5,063 nt of DNA from assembly GCA_902609035.1 (NCBI GenBank), contig CACLQG010000054.1, positions 1-5,063 of the forward strand, written 5' to 3'. Below, piece after piece: positions 1-5,063 of the stretch (positions are counted from its first letter, which is position 1; the number at the start of each line of letters is the position of its first letter). The notes below the pieces were generated by a model. It saw nothing but the letters and a program-made list of their open reading frames with translations. It searched no databases and was not told the origin of the DNA. Position numbers and translations under genes: made by a program. This stretch comes from an uncultured Bacteroidota bacterium. GTDB taxonomy: Bacteria > Bacteroidota > Bacteroidia > Flavobacteriales > Flavobacteriaceae.

Positions 1-2
1 AA

Positions 3-128
3 ATTGTTCTTTTTAATGCGGCAGAAAAATTTAAAAAAGATCATCTTCACAGTTCATTTTGGGGGACGAAAAAAGACAAAGACAAAATATTAGAGATAGG
101 GGCTATAAAAAATTCAAGAGAGGTTTAA
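3..128 (+). CDS. 3' end of an unrecognised gene starting before the window; probably frameshifted at an A6 tract
   Basis: The frame is open from the first bases of the window to a TAA at 126-128, giving 41 residues (IVLFNAAEKFKKDHLHSSFW, then GTKKDKDKILEIGAIKNSREV). Codons starting with G are frequent in this frame, as expected of real coding sequence, and the peptide is balanced and soluble. I do not recognise the family. The frame runs into six adenines at 107-112. One extra A there would change the ending to ...GAIKKFKRGLSKLYSAM and continue without interruption in the next frame to the TAA at 263-265. I therefore read this piece and the following one as two halves of a single original gene, broken by a one-base slip or a sequencing error. 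The start lies outside the window. The function is unknown. Confidence 0.45.
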   Translation: MVLFNAAEKFKKDHLHSSFWGTKKDKDKILEIGAIKNSREV

Positions 129-265
129 GTAAGCTTTATTCAGCGATGCAAGAAAACAATATGGTAATACCAATTCCAGGGAACAGAAAAAGAATTAAAC
201 AAATGGGATCTGATTATCTACTAAATTTAAGAAAAGAACATAGGAATCGAAATAATGAAAGTTAA
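104..265 (+). pseudogene. C-terminal part of the same broken gene, or a small basic hypothetical protein
   Basis: This second frame reads YKKFKRGLSKLYSAMQENN, then MVIPIPGNRKRIKQMGSDYL and LNLRKEHRNRNNES, ending at TAA 263-265. It is strongly basic and has no membrane segment. The frame is open back to 35, with a TTG at 59 and an ATG at 146, but neither has a convincing ribosome site. Upstream of about 104 the other frame looks more like coding sequence. The simplest reading is that it continues the 3-128 frame across the A6 tract at 107-112. Its stop overlaps the ATG of the next small gene (ATG 255, stop 263-265), an arrangement typical of translational coupling in a two-gene unit. If the frame is intact, a separate protein starting at 146 (39 residues) or 59 (68 residues) is the alternative. 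No family is recognised. Confidence 0.4.
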
Positions 266-523
266 ACCACCTCCTGGTTAAAAAATTCATTATGATATTA
301 ATAACTTGAGCAAACAAGGGACTGGCTCAAAGCCAACCAAGTCCCACACGATAACCCTAATTATCGCATATTTAATGACCATAGATACGCCATTGTTGCC
401 TCTAGCCACCCTCACGGTTTATTCGCTAGGGTTATCTCAGAGGGTAAAGAATATCACTACTGCAATGGTGAACTACATATCGTATATGATGAAAAAGGGA
501 AGGAGATATGGCGAATCAAATAG
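255..523 (+). pseudogene. Decayed small hypothetical gene (about 89 residues if repaired)
   Basis: The convincing coding frame is 308-523, ending at TAG 521-523. It reads EQTRDWLKANQVPHDNPNYR, then IFNDHRYAIVASSHPHGLFA, RVISEGKEYHYCNGELHIVY and DEKGKEIWRIK. This has the composition of a compact alpha/beta protein. It has no ATG, GTG or TTG before the upstream in-frame stop at 302-304. Just upstream, an ATG at 255 follows an AGGAA (242-246) with eight bases between. That frame gives MKVKPPPG, a TAA at 279-281, then KIHYDINNL, after which a one-base shift near 305-307 leads into EQTRDW. I infer one original gene with a nonsense change and a frameshift. Its start overlaps the stop of the preceding gene, so the two were probably co-translated. 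No family is recognised. A partner role such as immunity protein or antitoxin fits the layout but is speculation. Confidence 0.5.
318..345 (+). other. GC-rich imperfect hairpin in the decayed gene
   Basis: GGGACT (318-323) pairs with AGTCCC (340-345). Inside it, GGCT (324-327) pairs with AGCC (331-334) around a CAA loop, and the bases AACCA (335-339) bulge out on the 3' side. That gives ten base pairs, unusually GC-rich for this AT-rich DNA. It lies inside the coding frame of the decayed small gene, just after the probable frameshift. No T-tract follows, so it is not a standard terminator. It may be chance. Confidence 0.3.
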
Positions 524-528
524 TTTTG
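521..528 (+). promoter_or_regulatory. Possible Bacteroidota-type -7 box for the membrane-protein gene
   Basis: TAGTTTTG matches the Bacteroidota -7 consensus TAnnTTTG exactly and sits 30 bases before the ATG at 559, overlapping the stop codon of the upstream remnant. No TTTG or TTG is found at the usual -33 distance, so this is a partial match only. The start region that follows (TAACTAAAATTTAAAAAATG) is A-rich and lacks a Shine-Dalgarno motif, as is common in this phylum. Confidence 0.3.
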
Positions 529-558
529 TAAATTGATTAATTAACTAAAATTTAAAAA

Positions 559-1230
559 ATGAATAGTGTTAGACACGGATTAGGGATTCTAATAGTGGCA
601 ATGGCACTTGGAACAGCGTGGGCCATTCGAGGCCAATTTGGACATGAACAAGGAGCGGCATGGGCGGGAGCAATAGGAGGTTTAGCTTTGGTTTTGGTTT
701 CCCAAAGAAAAGATTGGTACAACAAAATGGTATTAGTGGCTTTGGCATCAGCCATAGGTTGGGGAGCAGGGGGAATGATAAGTTATGGTAAGGTAGTAGG
801 TTATGGCCACGCCAATAATTTCATTAATGCCTACTACGGTCTTAGCATGCTTTTCGTAATTGGAGCATTATTCGGTTTGTTAGGTGGGGGACTGGCAGGA
901 CTGGTTTTGGAGTCTACAGAAAAAAATAAGGTGAAATGGGGACAATTAGTGGCTGAGATGGCCTCGGGCGGTTTGATCTCCTATTTCTTGCTTATAGAGC
1001 AAATCGGGTTTAGAATGACACCTCCCCGATCTGAAGCTTGGGCAGTAATCTTGGGTGCAGGTTTGGCTATGTTATGGTATATGGCAAGAGATAATCGAAA
1101 TTCATCAATCCGTGTGGCTATTTTTGCTGCCTTTGGAGGTGGTTTTGGATTTTCTTTTGGTAATTTCTTACACCTCTTAGGTAATATAATGGAAATACCA
1201 TTTAATATGTGGAATAGCCAATGCAGCTAA
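559..1230 (+). CDS. Glycine-rich polytopic membrane protein, C-terminus probably truncated
   Basis: This is a 223-residue hydrophobic protein with about seven membrane segments (roughly residues 7-23, 33-47, 57-77, 92-118, 129-146, 159-175 and 184-206), rich in Gly and Ala. Distinctive soluble motifs are RGQFGHEQGAAWAG (24-37), YGKVVGYGHANNFINAYYG (76-94) and RMTPPRSEAW (152-161). I recognise the style of a conserved, uncharacterised Bacteroidota membrane protein but cannot assign a transport or enzymatic role. The ATG at 559 directly precedes a typical inner-membrane N-terminus (MNSVRHGLGILIVAMALGTA). The protein ends IPFNMWN-SQCS. From memory of this type of protein, the sequence after FNMWN should continue into another membrane segment, and the last four residues are instead read from DNA that is the reverse strand of the neighbouring cargo gene. 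I therefore infer that the gene lost its 3' end at about 1215. The last 54 bases overlap the convergent gene. The product may be non-functional. Confidence 0.75.
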   Translation: MNSVRHGLGILIVAMALGTAWAIRGQFGHEQGAAWAGAIGGLALVLVSQRKDWYNKMVLVALASAIGWGAGGMISYGKVVGYGHANNFINAYYGLSMLFVIGALFGLLGGGLAGLVLESTEKNKVKWGQLVAEMASGGLISYFLLIEQIGFRMTPPRSEAWAVILGAGLAMLWYMARDNRNSSIRVAIFAAFGGGFGFSFGNFLHLLGNIMEIPFNMWNSQCS

Positions 1231-3789
1231 AAGCTGACTTCCCGCTTGAATACCTCCAAAAAAACCAGCTTCTACTGTTGCGGAGATACCGCTATTTAGA
1301 TTAATCAAAACGTCATCACTCTCGCTTAAAGTGATTGTCCCAATTATATCATTGAAGTTTGCATCGAAAGCTAAAAATATACCAAAAACTGCAAAAACTC
1401 CTGGAAATACGGGTATGTCCGCACTGATTTCAAATCTAGATCCAGACCAAACACCACCTAATAAATCACCAATCTTGTTAAAAGGATTGGGAGCACTCAT
1501 TTGAGCTTCACCTCTAGTTATGAAGTAGTTCATTTCTGATGAGTCAGTAGAAAAAGTTACACCTCCCTCTAAAGTACCGTTTACTGTGCCAAACTGATTA
1601 GGAAAATTAGCATCAATTTGACCATCTACTTTCAAGATATAGCCTTTTTCTTCGTGTTCTAGAAGTGATAGCTTTTTAGGATTTATTGTAAATGGTCCGA
1701 GTGACGGTTCGGGATCCAAGTTAGGCTCTGTACTCAACACATCAAAATGCATACCTGTTTGATTTATTAATACCTTTTTTCCTTCAAAATTGGGTCTGTA
1801 TCCGTGAATATCAGCATTTAAAGTAATTTCTCCTGCTTTAAAAGATAAAGGACTTTCTGAATCATAAGTAATTTGCGAAGCATTGACACTTTGTCCAAAT
1901 GCATTAAAATCCATTGATCCTTCATTAATTTTGAGATGTGGTGTATTTCCAGGGGTATATTCAATTAATATGTTACCACTAGTCTGAAAATTGTTGAAAT
2001 TTTCTGAAATCTCACCATTTCTGAAGGTGTATGTGGTAGTACCCGAATATTGATTTTTTCTTTTGTCATACGCCAACGTTGTTTTCTGTGTGTGAAAAAA
2101 CCCTACATCAACACCAGGCATTTCTCCTGATATAGAGGAAAAATCAATATTTTTTTTCTTGTCAAATTTTAAATCAACAGCTTGCATAGAAAAGGGGCTG
2201 GAGCCAAAAATAGATAGTTTTCCAGATGCTGAAGCTATTGACAGGATATGATCTTCATATTTGATATCATCGAGATTAAAATTTATTCCAAGAATATCAC
2301 CAGAGGCTTTCCCGTCTTGAATTTTAATACTTTGAACAGACCCGTTTTTTATTTTACAATCTTCAACCCTACCTTCTGCGTTGGCTAAATTTGGAAGATC
2401 CAATGAAAATCCTCCATTAAAAACTAAAGTCCCATCTGAAAAGTATTCTCCTTGAGGATTAGTTATAACTATTCCATTTGTAATTTTGAGGTCACCCTCA
2501 CAAGATGCCATAATACTATCATAGATTAGATTCCCATCAACAAGCGAAAAATTTGTGGCTATTAGAGTTATATTTCTATTAAATAATGTAGTTTGACCCT
2601 CCAGTTTTTTTGCAGATAAAACGCCAGAGTTATACTCTAAACCTGCTACATTAAAATCTATTCCAAATATTGAGGTATTAGCAGACCCGTCTTTAATAGA
2701 TATTGAGTTTTCAATGTAACCTAATTTATTAAACTCAGCACTTGCATTACCTTCTATTTTATTGAGCTCACCAAAAGACCATGATACTTTCCCTGAGATA
2801 GAGGCGGTTCCATTTAATCGGACTTTTAATTCTGGGGATAAAATTTTAATTCCCATACCAGAATCATACTCATTCTCCGAACTTATTGTTAGTTCCGAGG
2901 ATTCTAATTTTTGTTTAAACTCATTAATATCATTACTTTCATCTAAGTACAAAAGGTTAATGTCTGCAGTATAATCTCTAAAAAAAACTATACATCCATT
3001 TTTAAATGACTCATAGTAATTAAAGCAATTTATAATTTTCTGAGGAGTTATCTGGGATTTTAAATTTTCAATCGCATTATCTGTTTTTTCGAAGCTATCC
3101 TTGATTTGCTCATAATTAGAACTGGTTTGATCTAAGAATCTATAAATCGTACTTCTTTTAATTTTATCATTTTCGTCAATATCATCTTCATCTTTTGAAA
3201 ATTCATATTCCCTCCTTGTAAGCCATTCTCTAGCAAGTGGTTTAATTTCTTTAAGAATTTTTTGTTTATCTGCAACTTTATTAGAATTATTAAACTTATC
3301 TACACCTTTTGAGAATTTATCCCATGTTGAATTAAAACCAAAAAAACCTTTGACCTTTGCTGTTGTAGTCAATTTTCCTTCAATCTCAATTTGCTTATTA
3401 GAATCGCTACCATCATCTTCAATGAGATTGGGATTTTCCTCCCTAATCTCTTGACGAGCATCTTTCTCCTCAATTATGGTACTTTCATCATTCAGATTAT
3501 CAAAATCCTCTTGAAGCTGGATAGTATTTTCATTAGAAGCAGTATTTTTTACTTTCCTTTGAATAGAGTGGGAAAGATCAAACTGCTCGTCTGCAATGGA
3601 CTGAAATTTAGAAGTACGTCTTACTAAAGGGCTTTCATTGGCATTTTCTTGAAGTTTTCTTTGGGCTACAGCAGAAGAACGATTATCCTCATACTCAAAC
3701 AAATTCTCATCGATTTCTGACGAAGAATTTTCAGCAAAAACGGATTGACTTTTATTAGCAAGAGTTTTATCTTCCTGATTACGAATCAT
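1177..3789 (-). CDS. Large leader-bearing putative eCIS (contractile injection system) cargo protein, C-terminus probably truncated
   Basis: An 870-residue protein with ATG at 3789-3787 and stop at 1177. Residues 38-80 carry the leader RSSAVAQRKLQENANESP, then a second half-unit KFQSIADEQ and a closing SIQRK. This is the pattern that precedes the DUF4157 domain in Bacteroidota proteins linked to eCIS gene clusters. Residues 81-138 are an acidic linker. Residues 145-250 are helical with ILKEIKPLAREWLTRRE (178-194), a layout I associate with other large leader proteins. Residues 312-690 are three divergent beta-rich repeats of about 125. Residues 690-858 are Gly-rich with hydrophobic stretches such as IPVFPGVFAVFGIFLAF (792-808). 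There is no HExxH, no secretion signal peptide and no recognisable toxin motif. By analogy it would be loaded into an injection particle and delivered to a target, possibly as a scaffold or effector; this is inference. The last 11-12 residues derive from antisense of the adjacent gene, so the native C-terminus is probably lost. A near -7 box (TATTATTTG, one base too long) lies about 30 bases upstream. Confidence 0.8.
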   Translation of the reverse strand: MIRNQEDKTLANKSQSVFAENSSSEIDENLFEYEDNRSSAVAQRKLQENANESPLVRRTSKFQSIADEQFDLSHSIQRKVKNTASNENTIQLQEDFDNLNDESTIIEEKDARQEIREENPNLIEDDGSDSNKQIEIEGKLTTTAKVKGFFGFNSTWDKFSKGVDKFNNSNKVADKQKILKEIKPLAREWLTRREYEFSKDEDDIDENDKIKRSTIYRFLDQTSSNYEQIKDSFEKTDNAIENLKSQITPQKIINCFNYYESFKNGCIVFFRDYTADINLLYLDESNDINEFKQKLESSELTISSENEYDSGMGIKILSPELKVRLNGTASISGKVSWSFGELNKIEGNASAEFNKLGYIENSISIKDGSANTSIFGIDFNVAGLEYNSGVLSAKKLEGQTTLFNRNITLIATNFSLVDGNLIYDSIMASCEGDLKITNGIVITNPQGEYFSDGTLVFNGGFSLDLPNLANAEGRVEDCKIKNGSVQSIKIQDGKASGDILGINFNLDDIKYEDHILSIASASGKLSIFGSSPFSMQAVDLKFDKKKNIDFSSISGEMPGVDVGFFHTQKTTLAYDKRKNQYSGTTTYTFRNGEISENFNNFQTSGNILIEYTPGNTPHLKINEGSMDFNAFGQSVNASQITYDSESPLSFKAGEITLNADIHGYRPNFEGKKVLINQTGMHFDVLSTEPNLDPEPSLGPFTINPKKLSLLEHEEKGYILKVDGQIDANFPNQFGTVNGTLEGGVTFSTDSSEMNYFITRGEAQMSAPNPFNKIGDLLGGVWSGSRFEISADIPVFPGVFAVFGIFLAFDANFNDIIGTITLSESDDVLINLNSGISATVEAGFFGGIQAGSQLLAALAIPHIKWYFHYIT
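1209..1220. other. Probable rearrangement junction between two tail-to-tail truncated genes
   Basis: The + strand membrane protein stays family-like up to FNMWN (codons ending at 1215), then runs SQCS and stops at 1228-1230. The minus-strand cargo protein stays cargo-like through GSQLLAALAI (codons down to about 1214), then ends PHIKWYFHYIT, read from the antisense of the membrane-protein gene, and stops at 1177-1179. Each protein's odd tail thus comes from the other gene's DNA. This suggests one breakpoint near 1212-1218 from a deletion, inversion or insertion edge. No inverted repeat, target duplication or insertion sequence is visible at the point, so illegitimate recombination is the simplest cause. 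Confidence 0.55.
1720..2856 (-). repeat. Three divergent ~125-residue beta-rich protein repeats in the cargo protein
   Basis: Core blocks start near residues 363, 488 and 619. Unit one has IKDGSANTSIFGIDFNVAGL (365-384), unit two IQDGKASGDILGINFNLDDI (490-509) and unit three INEGSMDFNAFGQSVNASQI (621-640). Between units one and two D367/D492, G368/G493, G376/G501, F379/F504, N380/N505, Y386/Y511, L391/L516, G398/G523 and F403/F528 match without a gap at an offset of 125. Unit three fits at an offset of 131-132 (G624, G632, Y642, S649). The pattern of short strands with Asn/Gly turns suggests a beta-solenoid or stacked beta-sheet rod. At DNA level the copies are too diverged to be a simple repeat, so the duplication is old. 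Confidence 0.65.
3550..3678 (-). other. eCIS-associated N-terminal leader (DUF4157-type leader without DUF4157)
   Basis: Residues 38-80 of the 870-residue protein. The known pattern, as I recall it, is an AQRKLQEMANNSP unit followed by a second, similar QEMANNSP unit and then IQ(R/K)K before the DUF4157 metallopeptidase-like domain with HExxH. Here the first unit is AQRKLQENANESP, the second is degenerate (KFQSIADEQ), and SIQRKV closes the block. The HExxH domain never appears afterwards. Such leaders are plausible packaging or targeting tags for contractile injection particles. Confidence 0.7.
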
Positions 3790-4116
3790 TTAAATATTTA
3801 TTGACCTTTTTAAATTCAAATAATATTAGCCACATTTCTTACTTCGTAAACTTAACTATTATTAAATTATGTGGAAAAAGAAAATTATTACCAATGCTAT
3901 TAGTAAATTACTAATATGTTTCATAAAACTTTTTATCACAATTATTTTCTATTCAAAATACTAAAAATCAATAAAAGAGTAAATAAAAATTTTAATTTAT
4001 CGAGTCTATCGTTATTTTTTAATGATTTTACCCAAATCAAAGAGTTTTAGACTGCAAATGATTTAAATAGGAGTTATGCTATTTTCTTTATTTTATATTA
4101 ATCAAAAACAATTACT
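3790..4116. other. AT-rich non-coding stretch upstream of the cargo gene
   Basis: No convincing gene is seen on either strand. It holds the dyad at 3898-3916 and one short + strand ORF (3869-3964, 31 residues, MWKKKIITNAISKLLICFIK and so on) that is lysine-rich at the start and hydrophobic afterwards. In DNA this AT-rich, chance ORFs look like that, so it is not called as a gene. The stretch probably contains the promoter of the minus-strand cargo gene. No clear transcription terminator is visible. Confidence 0.5.
3898..3916. promoter_or_regulatory. Perfect inverted repeat, possible operator for the cargo gene
   Basis: TATTAGTAAATTACTAATA is a perfect palindrome with nine-base arms around a central A. 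It lies about 110 bases upstream of the cargo gene start. The length and symmetry suit a dimeric helix-turn-helix regulator. It could be chance in such AT-rich DNA, and it also falls within the doubtful 31-codon ORF on the + strand. Confidence 0.35.
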
Positions 4117-4359
4117 ATGGGATTTTGGGAAGATATAAAGCCATGACATAACTAACTTCCAATTTATGCAGAAAACTTACCAAATAATCAATAATATACT
4201 AAAATTTTTTTTCGAGCAAAAGGTGGTAATATGGATGTTAATGAGTGTATGAATGAGCTAGTTGACCAAATGAAAGCTGTTGGGTTTAATGCATTATGAA
4301 ATGTGAGAGTAACTGGGGGAGAAATACATACAATTTATTGCAATGCAGCAAAGTTTTAG
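4117..4359 (+). pseudogene. Decayed small gene, possibly YbjQ-like (heavy-metal-binding domain family)
   Basis: One reading frame starts with MGFWEDIKP at 4117, hits stops at 4144, 4153 and 4192, and then becomes clearly protein-like: IFFRAKGGNMDVNECMNEL, VDQMKAVGFNAL, a TGA at 4297-4299, then NVRVTGGEIHTIYCNAAKF and TAG at 4357-4359. Reading the TGA as an original TGG (Trp) gives GFNALWNVRVTGGEIHTIYC. A GG-containing segment, a helix with regularly spaced charged residues, then an 'A--(G)-(N)A---V-V' strand is the order found in the C-terminal half of YbjQ-like (DUF74) proteins, which are about 100 residues long. That resemblance is from memory and is weak. All pieces share one frame, so point nonsense changes rather than frameshifts would explain the decay. 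The first third (4117-4194) is the least certain. An intact alternative is a 22-residue ORF at 4231-4299. Confidence 0.35.
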
Positions 4360-4566
4360 AGATAGGATTCATTAATTCCATTTTTTTTAAGTGTAGGGTT
4401 TTCAAAGATCGTACAAGTCATTTTCAGGGAATTCAACAACCTCAGACGAAAATTCCGAAAGCATTTGGACAGTATTATTAATAAATTTTTTTTTATTTGA
4501 TTATATTTTTGAAGAAAATTGTATGATTAAGGCTAAAGTTAGCTTAAACATTAAAAAATTATTTAT

Positions 4567-5063
4567 TTAATAGTTATTTGTTAATCTACTAGTTTCATCT
4601 TTTTCCAAAGCCAAATAATATTTTAATTTTTCATCTAAATTGTAAACGGGTAAAATTGTAATATGGCAAAAATACAGTTCACCATTTCTCCTGTAGTTTA
4701 AAATAGAGCCACTGAAAGTATGATTTAAGGCTAATTCTTTATTTAATTGAGTCTTTACATATAAAGAGGTCTTTTCTCCCTGAAGAAAAGAGGGCTTTTT
4801 TCCAACAGCGAATTTTTTAGAATATCCCGTCATTTCTTTAAAACCATCATTAACCCAAATAATTTTCTGGTTTTTATCTGAAAGTACTAGAGCATCATAA
4901 TCACAATCATAGATCTTGGATGTTAATTCGGAAGAAAAACAATTTTTTAAATATTTTTCAACTTGATTAATATCTTTTTTCCTTCTAAAACCTCTGACAA
5001 GACCATTATAGTTTTCCAAATGATAATTAAAACTAGATAATGGGGATAAAATTTTTTTATTCT
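4567..5063 (-). CDS. LOV-like PAS domain protein lacking the photoactive cysteine (5' end outside the window)
   Basis: The frame is open from the stop at 4567-4569 to the window edge, with no ATG, GTG or TTG upstream of the TTG at 5019. Residues NKKILSPLSSFNYH precede that TTG, so I treat the gene as starting beyond the window. Counting from the TTG codon, residues 42-143 form a PAS domain of the LOV type: ALVLSDKNQKIIWVNDGF (43-60), EMTGYS (62-67), GKKPSFLQGE (73-82), SGSILNYRRNGELYF (103-117) and ITILPV (120-125), ending YYLALEKDET (134-143). The LOV signature G-x-N-C-R-F-L-Q reads G-K-K-P-S-F-L-Q, so Pro76 replaces the flavin-adduct Cys. The late beta-strand Gln is Glu139. The Asn of NYR (108) is kept. 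The protein ends seven residues after the domain, so no kinase or GGDEF output follows at the C-terminus, and any output domain would be N-terminal. It probably acts as a soluble signalling module, perhaps binding protein partners or another ligand rather than sensing blue light. Confidence 0.8.
   Translation of the reverse strand, partial: NKKILSPLSSFNYHLENYNGLVRGFRRKKDINQVEKYLKNCFSSELTSKIYDCDYDALVLSDKNQKIIWVNDGFKEMTGYSKKFAVGKKPSFLQGEKTSLYVKTQLNKELALNHTFSGSILNYRRNGELYFCHITILPVYNLDEKLKYYLALEKDETSRLTNNY

Noticed and set aside
306..536. TTG-start + strand ORF of 76 residues
   Set aside because: It is a shadow of the better frame at 308-523, has a non-ATG start and unnatural composition, and runs across the start of the spacer before the next gene.
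552..755. Minus-strand ORF opposite the membrane-protein gene
   Set aside because: Antisense of clear coding sequence, with Pro/Ala-rich composition typical of a reversed Gly/Ala-rich gene.
2762..2974. + strand ORF inside the cargo gene
   Set aside because: Antisense shadow of the 870-residue frame; no start signal or recognisable motif.
3391..3627. + strand ORF opposite the cargo leader and linker
   Set aside because: Antisense shadow; its hydrophobicity comes from reading the reverse of acidic codons.
4402..4464. Minus-strand 20-codon ORF (MLSEFSSEVVEFPENDLYDL)
   Set aside because: The peptide looks natural, but it is too short to support alone and nothing upstream extends it.
4296..4481. 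+ strand ORF of 61 residues
   Set aside because: No ribosome site, mixed unnatural composition, and its first third overlaps the more protein-like frame of the 4117-4359 relic.
4530..4545. GCTAA-AG-TTAGC inverted repeat as a terminator for the PAS gene
   Set aside because: The stem is five pairs with an impossible two-base loop, and no T-tract follows on the minus strand.
4567..5019. TTG at 5019 as the start of the PAS protein
   Set aside because: The frame stays open to the window edge with plausible coding sequence before the TTG, so the gene more likely begins outside the window.

Overview
The window is AT-rich, has A-rich rather than Shine-Dalgarno start regions for most genes, and carries protein types common in Bacteroidota, most likely Cytophagales or relatives. 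That assignment rests on protein character and base composition only. No rRNA, tRNA, CRISPR array, transposase or integrase is visible, so the region looks like degrading accessory DNA rather than a core operon.

Positions 1-540 hold the remains of a small two-gene unit on the + strand. The 3' end of a gene that begins before the window appears to be broken by a one-base slip in an A6 tract (107-112). A second small gene overlaps its stop (ATG at 255, stop of the first at 263-265), and it carries an internal stop and a probable one-base shift. Its good coding frame (308-523) has no start codon of its own. Positions 559-1230 hold a glycine-rich polytopic membrane protein that appears to be cut off at its C-terminus.

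Positions 1177-3789 (minus strand) hold the centrepiece, an 870-residue protein. Its N-terminus carries the 'AQRKLQE-AN-SP' leader known from Bacteroidota proteins with the DUF4157 domain, which are associated with extracellular contractile injection systems (eCIS). The DUF4157 HExxH domain itself is absent. The leader is followed by an acidic linker, a helical segment, about three 125-residue beta-rich repeats and a glycine-rich C-terminal region. The last dozen residues are read from the antisense of the membrane-protein gene, so the two genes meet tail to tail at a probable rearrangement junction near 1212-1218.

Positions 3790-4566 contain no intact gene. They hold a perfect 9-bp-arm dyad (3898-3916), a doubtful 31-codon ORF, and a decayed frame (4117-4359) whose last part has the look of a small YbjQ-like protein. 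Positions 4567-5063 (minus strand) hold the 3' part of a LOV-like PAS protein that lacks the photoactive cysteine. Its frame stays open to the window edge, so the gene starts outside.

The most interesting content is the leader-bearing putative eCIS cargo with its repeat architecture, placed among broken genes at a junction. No eCIS structural gene (sheath, tube, baseplate, ATPase) is in the window, so the link to an injection machine rests on the leader alone.
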